In this document: positions 59,148 through 64,000 of the stretch, one piece after another
How the letters are laid out: each line of letters opens with the position of its first letter
How positions within the stretch are numbered: the stretch's first letter is position 1
Source of the DNA: AC-56 sp963702195
GTDB lineage: Bacteria; Actinomycetota; Thermoleophilia; Solirubrobacterales; 70-9
Length of the DNA: 64,000 nt
Direction: 5' to 3'
Assembly (NCBI GenBank): GCA_963702195.1
Contig: OY969725.1
Span: forward strand, 2,790,001-2,854,000
The notes under the pieces: generated by a model
Database searches by the model: none
Told to the model about the DNA's origin: nothing
The model's input: only the letters and a program-made list of their open reading frames with translations
Translations under genes and position numbers: made by a program

Positions 59148-60116
59148 CTACTCGTCTCGCAGCGAGAGGCCCAGCGCGTTCAGGGCGTCCTTGACCTCGT
59201 CGGTTGAGCGCTTGCCGAAGTTCGGGATCGCGTTCAGCTCCGACTCGGAGCGCTGGACGAGATCGCCGACGGTCTGGATGCCGGCGCGCTTCAGGCAGTT
59301 GTACGCCCGAACGCCGATCTCCAGCTCCTCGATCAGCCGGTCGTCGCCCTCCGCCGCCGCCACCGGAGCGAAGGCCGCCTCGGCGGCTCCCGCGCCATCC
59401 CGGCTGGTGAGCTCCTCGACCCGGTCGGCGTCGGTGAAGATCGCCAGGCTCTTGATCAGGATCTCGGCCGCCTCACGGAGCGCGCCCGACGGCTCGATCG
59501 AGCCATCGGTCTCGATCTCCAGCGCCAGCTTGTCGAAGTCCGTCCGCTGGCCGACTCGGGCGGTGTCGACCGAGTACGCGGCCCGCCGGATCGGCGAGAA
59601 GATCGAGTCGATCGGGATTACGCCCAGCGGCTGATCCTCGGTCTTGTTCTCCTCGGCCGGCGAATAGCCGCGGCCGCGGCCGATCGTGAGGTACATCTCG
59701 AGCTTGGTCTTCTTCTCGAGCGTCGCGATCGGGGCGTCCGGGTTCAGGATCTCGACGCCGGCGGGCAGGTCGATGTCCTTCGCCTTCACCTCGCCGGGAC
59801 CGCTCGCGACGAGCGGGGCCTCGACCTCGTCGGCGTCCGTGTGCATGCGGACGACGATTTCCTTGAGGTTCAGGACGATGTCGGTGACGTCCTCCTTCAC
59901 CCCGGGAACGGTCGAGAACTCGTGGGCGACGCCCTCGATCCTCACGCTCTTGATCGCGGCTCCCCCGAGTGAGGACAGCAGCACGCGGCGCAGGCTGTTG
60001 CCGAACGTGTAGCCGAAGCCCTTGTCGAGAGGCTCGATTGTGAAGGTCCCCCGGTTGTTGTCATCCTCTTTCTCGGAGGAGATCTTCGGGATTTGAAATT
60101 CGGGCAGGGTAGTCAT
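59148..60116 (-). CDS. rpoA: DNA-directed RNA polymerase subunit alpha
   Basis: A 322-residue protein. The N-terminal dimerisation domain has GTFTIEPLDKGFGYTFGNSLRRVLLSSLGGAAI, and the C-terminal domain has EELEIGVRAYNCLKRAGIQTVGDLVQRSESEL and NFGKRSTDEVKDAL. It assembles the polymerase core and contacts UP elements and activators. The linker (AAEAAFAPVAAAEGDDR) is Ala-rich. The ATG at 60116 was chosen over longer frames that would overlap rpsD. Confidence 0.98.
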   Translation of the reverse strand: MTTLPEFQIPKISSEKEDDNNRGTFTIEPLDKGFGYTFGNSLRRVLLSSLGGAAIKSVRIEGVAHEFSTVPGVKEDVTDIVLNLKEIVVRMHTDADEVEAPLVASGPGEVKAKDIDLPAGVEILNPDAPIATLEKKTKLEMYLTIGRGRGYSPAEENKTEDQPLGVIPIDSIFSPIRRAAYSVDTARVGQRTDFDKLALEIETDGSIEPSGALREAAEILIKSLAIFTDADRVEELTSRDGAGAAEAAFAPVAAAEGDDRLIEELEIGVRAYNCLKRAGIQTVGDLVQRSESELNAIPNFGKRSTDEVKDALNALGLSLRDE

Positions 60117-60154
60117 CGCTTCCTTCGTTGTCGCTTTTTGAGTTGCGAGCCCTA

Positions 60155-60775
60155 CTACTTCGAGTAGAGCTCGACGATCAGCTGTTCGGAGACCGGCGTG
60201 GTGATCTCGCCGCGCTCCGGCAGGCGGAGCACCTTCGCGGTCAATGAGTCGTGGTCCGCCTGCAGCCACGGCGGCACGGCCGCCGTGAGCTCCGTAGCCG
60301 AGCGGACGACATCGGCGGCGCTGGAGTTGGGCTTGATCGAAATCACGTCGTCGGGGCGCACCTGGTAGGACGGGATGTCGACCCGCCGCCCGTTGATGAG
60401 CCAGTGGCCATGGTCGATCAGCTGGCGAGCCTGGCGGCGGGAGGCCGCGAAGCCGAGGCGCACGAGCACGTTGTCGAACCGGCGCTCCAGGAGGCGGAGC
60501 AGGTTCTCGCCGGTGACGCCCGGCTGGCGGGAGGCCTTGTCGTAGTAGCTGCGGAACTGCTTCTCGAGCACCTGGTAATAGCGGCGCGCCTTCTGCTTCT
60601 CGCGGAGCTGCTGGCGGTACTCCGACTGGCGCATGCGGCCGCGGCCGTGCTCGCCAGGCGGGTAGGAGCGGCGCTCGACGCCGCACTTCTCCGTCAGGCA
60701 GCGCTCGCCCTTCAGAAAGAGCTTCTGCCCCTCCCGGCGGCACTGCTTGCACTGGGGTCCGGTATCGCGAGCCAT
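60155..60775 (-). CDS. rpsD: 30S ribosomal protein S4
   Basis: A 206-residue protein. Its N-terminus keeps a Cys4 zinc site (CKQC and CLTEKC), so it is the C+ form. The S4 RNA-binding region (NVLVRLGFAASRRQARQLIDHGHWLINGRRVDIPSYQVRPDDVI) is complete. It nucleates 30S assembly and in many bacteria regulates this operon. It is followed by rpoA after 38 bases. Confidence 0.98.
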   Translation of the reverse strand: MARDTGPQCKQCRREGQKLFLKGERCLTEKCGVERRSYPPGEHGRGRMRQSEYRQQLREKQKARRYYQVLEKQFRSYYDKASRQPGVTGENLLRLLERRFDNVLVRLGFAASRRQARQLIDHGHWLINGRRVDIPSYQVRPDDVISIKPNSSAADVVRSATELTAAVPPWLQADHDSLTAKVLRLPERGEITTPVSEQLIVELYSK

Positions 60776-60777
60776 TG

Positions 60778-61185
60778 TCAGACCCTCCGCCGCTTGCGGG
60801 GGCGGCAGCCGTTGTGGGCCTGCGGAGTCACGTCCTTGACCGTCGTCACCTGAAGGCCGGCGGCCTGCAGCGACCGGATCGCGGTATCGCGACCCGAGCC
60901 GGCGCCCTTCGCGTGCACCTCGACCCGCTCGAGCCCGTGCTCCATGCCCTTGCGGGCGGCGGAGTCGGCGGTCACCTGCGCGGCGAAGGGGGTCGACTTG
61001 CGCGAGCCCTTGAAGCCGGCAGAGCCGGCGGACTCCCAGCAGACGACGTTGCCGTTGGTGTCGGTGATGGTCACGATCGTGTTGTTGAAGCTCGTCTTGA
61101 TGTGCGCCACGCCGTACGGGATGTTCTTCTTGACACGCCGGCGCGAGCCCGCCTTTCCACGACTTCCTCGCTTTGGTTGTGGCAT
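60778..61185 (-). CDS. rpsK: 30S ribosomal protein S11
   Basis: A 135-residue protein with a basic N-terminal extension (PQPKRGSRGKAGSRRRVKKN). GVAHIKTSFNNTIVTITD, GSRKSTPFAAQVTAD and the GCRPRKRRRV end are present. It lines the mRNA exit region of the 30S platform. It is two bases from rpsD and 22 from rpsM. Confidence 0.98.
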   Translation of the reverse strand: MPQPKRGSRGKAGSRRRVKKNIPYGVAHIKTSFNNTIVTITDTNGNVVCWESAGSAGFKGSRKSTPFAAQVTADSAARKGMEHGLERVEVHAKGAGSGRDTAIRSLQAAGLQVTTVKDVTPQAHNGCRPRKRRRV

Positions 61186-61207
61186 GGCTGCCTGACCCCC
61201 CGGATCC

Positions 61208-61591
61208 CTACTTGGGCGACGGCGGCCTGCGCCTGCCGGCGATGCTCATGCGCTTGGGGCCCTTGCGGGTCCGCGCGTTGGTCTTGGTCCGCTGGCCGTG
61301 CACGGGCAGGCCGCGGCGGTGCCGCAGCCCCCGGTAGGAGCCGATCTCCGAGAGCCGCTTGATGTTCTGCGAGCGCTCCCGGCGGAGGTCACCCTCGACC
61401 TCACGGGACTCGACCGCCTCGCGCAGCTTCACGACCTCGTCGTCGGTCAGGTCCTTGACGTAGGTATCCGGATCGACGCCGGTGTCCTTGACGATCTTCG
61501 TCGCCGTAGAGGAGCCAATGCCGTGGACGTAGGTGAGCCCCACCTCCACGCGCTTGTTGGTCGGGATGTTGACCCCAGCGATCCGAGCCAT
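61208..61591 (-). CDS. rpsM: 30S ribosomal protein S13
   Basis: A 127-residue protein: ARIAGVNIPTNKRVEVGLTYVHGIG, LREAVES, and the C-terminal block GLRHRRGLPVHGQRTKTNARTRKGP that reaches the P-site tRNA. Its ATG overlaps the rpmJ stop (ATGA). Confidence 0.98.
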   Translation of the reverse strand: MARIAGVNIPTNKRVEVGLTYVHGIGSSTATKIVKDTGVDPDTYVKDLTDDEVVKLREAVESREVEGDLRRERSQNIKRLSEIGSYRGLRHRRGLPVHGQRTKTNARTRKGPKRMSIAGRRRPPSPK

Positions 61592-61704
61592 CAGCCCTGC
61601 CTCTGCTTGTGGCGCGGGTTGGAGCAGATCACGAGCACGACGCCGCGCCGCCGAATGATTCGGCAGCGCTCACACATCGGCTTTACGGACGCTCGTACCT
61701 TCAC
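61591..61704 (-). CDS. rpmJ: 50S ribosomal protein L36
   Basis: A 37-residue protein starting with GTG: MKVRASVKPMCERCRIIRRR and on to SNPRHKQRQG. Zinc ligands Cys11, Cys14, Cys27 and His32 are all present, so it is the zinc-binding form. It is the first gene of this operon. infA, which usually precedes it, is not upstream here. It is easily missed because of its size. Confidence 0.97.
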   Translation of the reverse strand: MKVRASVKPMCERCRIIRRRGVVLVICSNPRHKQRQG

Positions 61705-61778
61705 CCTCTACTCGCTGGGTCGTATCCAATCAATTTCGGAGAAGTCCCACAGGCCCCATGAATCGGCCCCGCGGGCAC

Positions 61779-61798
61779 AAAAATAAGGCCCTTCGGCC
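61779..61798 (-). terminator. hairpin plus T-run upstream of rpmJ
   Basis: Read on the minus strand, GGCC-GAAG-GGCC is followed by TTATTTTTG. The stem is short but the T-run is unusual for this GC-rich DNA. It lies 75 bases before the rpmJ start and about 130 bases after the stop of the membrane-protein gene upstream. It either ends that gene's transcript or attenuates the ribosomal operon. Confidence 0.55.
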
Positions 61799-61900
61799 AA
61801 CGCAGAATGGTAGCAGGGCACGCCTGAGCGACCGACTGGCCACGCATGAGCCGGCAAGGCGGTCGCACCCGACCGGATTTGGCGCCTTTTACCCTGCATA

Positions 61901-61917
61901 TGACGCATAAAGCGTCA
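61901..61917. repeat. inverted repeat TGACGC-ATAAA-GCGTCA
   Basis: An exact 6-bp inverted repeat around five bases, just after the stop of the small membrane protein gene. On the minus strand TTGACG at its edge could serve as a -35 element for the rpmJ operon, but no clear -10 is spaced correctly. Role uncertain. Confidence 0.4.
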
Positions 61918-61927
61918 AATGGCTGTC

Positions 61928-62215
61928 CTACCCGCCGCTGGCGGGGTGGACGCGCAGGACCTCGGCGCGGGTGCGCTCCGGGCGGCTCCACCCGCTGATC
62001 CGCCTCACCAGGGCACGTACGAGCAGGATCGGCCCGATCACGATCGCGGCGAGGAGTCCGCCGGCAAGTCCGATGGCCAGCAGGGGAATCGCGGCCACCA
62101 GGAGCAGGGCGATCCCCGGCAGCGCCAGCGGCGCCAGGGCCATGGTCACGATGCCGCCGCCCACGAGCCAGTTGGACGCCTCGTCGAAGACCTCGCCACG
62201 CGTAGTCCCGTTCAT
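61928..62215 (-). CDS. small membrane protein of unknown function
   Basis: A 95-residue protein from an ATG with GGAGC just upstream. Two hydrophobic stretches (GGGIVTMALAPLALPGIALLLVAAIPLLAIGL and LLAAIVIGPILLVRALV) are followed by a basic tail (RRISGWSRPERTRAEVLRV). No family is recognised. The frame is open far upstream but overlaps the two neighbouring genes there. Confidence 0.7.
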   Translation of the reverse strand: MNGTTRGEVFDEASNWLVGGGIVTMALAPLALPGIALLLVAAIPLLAIGLAGGLLAAIVIGPILLVRALVRRISGWSRPERTRAEVLRVHPASGG

Positions 62216-62280
62216 CACAGCTCCTTTGGTCGTCTTCTCGTCTACCGAGATGACCCCGCGACGGGCGGAGGTGTGACAGC

Positions 62281-62550
62281 TCAGTCGAGGTTCTCGACGA
62301 TCTCGTTCGCCTGCGACCACCGGTCGGACGGTACGACCAAGAAGACGTCGCCGCGGCCGAAACGGTCGAGCGGATGGTCGGCCACGCAGGCGGCGTCCAC
62401 GCCCGCGCTTCGCAGGTGGTCGCGCCAGGCCACCGCGGTCTTGGAGTCCTCGAGCGTCGCCACGGTCTCCCAGTCGGCCAGGCGCGGGTCGCCGATCGAG
62501 ATCGCCGGCTCCCTGGCCGCTCGGGACTTCCATGGGCGCGGTAACGGCAC
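62281..62550 (-). CDS. small DUF2007-like protein
   Basis: An 89-residue protein: WETVATLEDSKTAVAWRDHLRSAGVDAACVADHPLDRFGRGDVFLVVPSDRWSQANEIV. The pattern of one strand, a helix ending LRSAGxxA, then strand and a final helix resembles the DUF2007 'putative signal transducing' fold. The assignment is tentative. It lies 10 bases downstream of the HXXEE-type gene, on the same strand. Confidence 0.6.
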   Translation of the reverse strand: MPLPRPWKSRAAREPAISIGDPRLADWETVATLEDSKTAVAWRDHLRSAGVDAACVADHPLDRFGRGDVFLVVPSDRWSQANEIVENLD

Positions 62551-62559
62551 GGATGCAGC

Positions 62560-63111
62560 CTAGGAGGAGCGGCGCCGGAGTCGCCGGCGCAGGACGAGGG
62601 GCAGGACCGCGGACACCGCTGCGCCGGCGATCGCCCCGGCCCTCACCGCGCCGCGGTCGACGCCGGGGTCGCGCCACAGCCGGCGCAGTCCCGCCACGCC
62701 CAACGGAAGCAGGAGGATTGGACCCGTGACCGCCCCCGGGTTCCACCGACGGTCCTTCACGGCCATGGCTGTGTGCAATCCAGCGTTGCCCACGTGGCTT
62801 GCGAACAGCAGCGCCGACGGGGCGGCAGCACCCCTGGGCGCGAGCGCGTAGAGCACGCTCAGGCCCCAGCCCATCCAGCAGTTGATCGCCACTGCAAGCG
62901 GCCGCGTGAGCGGGAACTCGTCCTCGGGGGAATCCATCACCCGGCGGTTGAACCAAGGAAGGAAGCCGCCGGGCCACACCCATTCCTCGGTCTGGTGTCC
63001 GAAGAGGAGGGCGAGCGGCACCCACTCGCGGCGGCGGCGAGCCACGACGGCCACGGGAACCACGCCGCCCGCCGCCAGCCACGGCCAGCGTCCATGCGTC
63101 TCGAGCCTCAC
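62560..63111 (-). CDS. HXXEE-family membrane protein
   Basis: A 183-residue protein with about four or five hydrophobic segments. The eponymous HxxEE motif appears as LLFGHQTEEWVWPGGF, and a later His pair is in FASHVGNAGLHTAMAV. These conserved polar residues within membrane helices define the HXXEE domain family, whose function is unknown but may involve a metal. A basic end (LRRRLRRRSS) closes it. Confidence 0.78.
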   Translation of the reverse strand: MRLETHGRWPWLAAGGVVPVAVVARRRREWVPLALLFGHQTEEWVWPGGFLPWFNRRVMDSPEDEFPLTRPLAVAINCWMGWGLSVLYALAPRGAAAPSALLFASHVGNAGLHTAMAVKDRRWNPGAVTGPILLLPLGVAGLRRLWRDPGVDRGAVRAGAIAGAAVSAVLPLVLRRRLRRRSS

Positions 63112-63147
63112 GCCGGCGTTTGTATCACCGGTCGCCCTGCCCGGCCG

Positions 63148-64000
63148 TCAGGGCAGGTTGCGCTTGACCGAGACCGTCTGCTGGAACGTCGGCCGGTTCT
63201 GGAAGGGCGCCGGCGGGATGGAGATCGCCGAGGTGATGATCGAGCGGTTCTGGTCATAGCACTGCGGGTCGGGGTCGCCGGCGCAGTCGCCGTGGCCGTA
63301 GAGCGTCTGCGGGGTCACCTTGAGCGCCCCGCGCAACGACGAGCGGAGGGCAGCGCGGCACTTCGTCTTCGACCCCCCGCCGCAGTAGGCGCGGCTCCAC
63401 GCGCCGCGTGGCCTGGGGCCGTAGAGGTCGCGCAGGTCCTTCGAGACGTAGCCCCACCAGCCGGCGAAGAAGTCGGGCGCGTTTGGCTCGCCGCGGGTGT
63501 GGTCTCCGACGGGCAGCATGCCTCGGGTCTTTCCGAACAGGCTCTTGCCGAGCGTCGGCTCGAACTCGGCGCGGACCAGCAGCGGCCACCACGCGTCCAT
63601 CAGGGTGATCGCCCGCGTGTGCTCGTCGGTGCCGTTGCGATTGAGGTCCCGGCGGTGGCCGCCATCGCGGCGCCACTTGTTGAGGATCGCGAGCGCGCGC
63701 CGCAGCTTGTGCGACTGGGGGCGCCCGATCGCCCGGTCGATGATCGGCAGGACCTTCACCGCCCGGAGGTCCTCCGTCGCCGGCTCCTCCATGGACTTCA
63801 CGAGCTGCGCCAGCGAGGCCTTGCGATTGCCCTTGACAGCGTTGCGAACCCGGTCGGCGATCATCTGCTGGCGGTGGATCGGCCCGTAGTCGTACTGGTC
63901 GTCGGCGGCCGCCCAGCCCGGCGCCTGCTTGTTGTTCCAGGAGACGAGGTACCGGGGATCGACCGCGTGCGGGTGCTTGTCGATCGGCAGCCAGTCCGCC
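63148..64000 (-). CDS. penicillin-acylase-family N-terminal-nucleophile hydrolase (partial)
   Basis: The last 280 or so codons of a larger gene that runs out of the window. The segment VDPRYLVSWNNKQAPGWAAADDQYDYGPIHRQQM is typical of the beta-subunit of penicillin/acyl-homoserine-lactone acylases, where the conserved Asn-rich block shapes the active site. The remainder (RALAILNKWRRDGGHRRDLNRNG, then the C-terminal barrel strands) fits too. Such enzymes self-cleave and hydrolyse amides. The nucleophile Ser and signal peptide lie outside this window. Confidence 0.82.
   Translation of the reverse strand, partial: ADWLPIDKHPHAVDPRYLVSWNNKQAPGWAAADDQYDYGPIHRQQMIADRVRNAVKGNRKASLAQLVKSMEEPATEDLRAVKVLPIIDRAIGRPQSHKLRRALAILNKWRRDGGHRRDLNRNGTDEHTRAITLMDAWWPLLVRAEFEPTLGKSLFGKTRGMLPVGDHTRGEPNAPDFFAGWWGYVSKDLRDLYGPRPRGAWSRAYCGGGSKTKCRAALRSSLRGALKVTPQTLYGHGDCAGDPDPQCYDQNRSIITSAISIPPAPFQNRPTFQQTVSVKRNLP

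Noticed and set aside
61708..61908. 66-codon open frame upstream of rpmJ
   Set aside because: No family resemblance; it crosses the hairpin and T-run, so it is better explained as leader DNA.
1..64000. CRISPR arrays, rRNA genes, prophage
   Set aside because: No regularly spaced direct repeats, no rRNA sequence and no phage structural genes were seen on reading.

Overview
This window is about 64 kb of GC-rich DNA from an actinobacterium. The deep-branching Thermoleophilia/Solirubrobacterales type is my best guess, for these reasons: a six-gene mce cluster, a DUF6131 micro-protein, an actinobacterial-type ribosomal operon with zinc-ligand S4 and L36, many GTG/TTG starts, and many secreted Lys/Gly-rich beta-helix and cupredoxin proteins. 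The class assignment is inference; no 16S or other decisive marker is present.

Layout. 0-10 kb holds acyl-CoA and lipid genes: an acyl-CoA dehydrogenase end, two SDRs, a metallo-hydrolase, an acylglycerophosphate acyltransferase, glycerol kinase, a GT2 glycosyltransferase, a free-standing biotinyl carrier domain and an enoyl-CoA hydratase homologue. 9.4-13.6 kb holds a GH3 hexosaminidase and bioB-bioF-bioD. bioD is followed directly by a decayed IS481-type element (13650-14690) inserted in its stop codon; bioA lies apart at 21 kb. 14.8-17.4 kb holds an MFS exporter under a MarR regulator with a perfect palindromic operator, divergent from a DoxX-like gene. 17.4-20.9 kb is a tightly coupled operon of four exported proteins: a parallel beta-helix protein, a Lys-rich cupredoxin, a two-domain multicopper oxidase and a second cupredoxin. 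22.4-28.9 kb holds an ECF sigma factor with a DUF4349 membrane partner, rubredoxin, a NUDIX hydrolase, an ABC exporter, a two-barrel flavin-type protein and an SCP2 protein.

29.4-39.1 kb is an mceA-F cluster (six coupled genes) with no YrbE permease or ATPase beside it. It is preceded by a second beta-helix gene, a paralogue of the one at 20 kb, coupled to a small anchored Cys protein. 41.9-48.7 kb holds Fe/Mn superoxide dismutase, an atypical SDR, a drug-type ABC exporter, tRNA-Pro(CGG), a DsbA-like thioredoxin, a small winged-helix/IF2N-like protein and a long-chain acyl-CoA synthetase. 48.8-50.2 kb is a lower-GC island remnant (an HTH gene and a 5'-truncated AAA ATPase). 50.3-57.9 kb holds a patatin lipase, DacB, LigA, SurE, a ZIP metal transporter behind a palindromic operator, and a tandem hotdog thioesterase. 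58-61.7 kb is rpmJ-rpsM-rpsK-rpsD-rpoA-rplQ-truA, and the window ends inside a penicillin-acylase-family gene.

The most unusual units are the beta-helix/cupredoxin/multicopper oxidase operon with its distant beta-helix paralogue; the IS insertion whose palindromic target duplication supplies stop codons on both strands; and several palindromic or hairpin regulatory elements, notably a 42-nt hairpin touching the start codon of the SDR at 43.46 kb.
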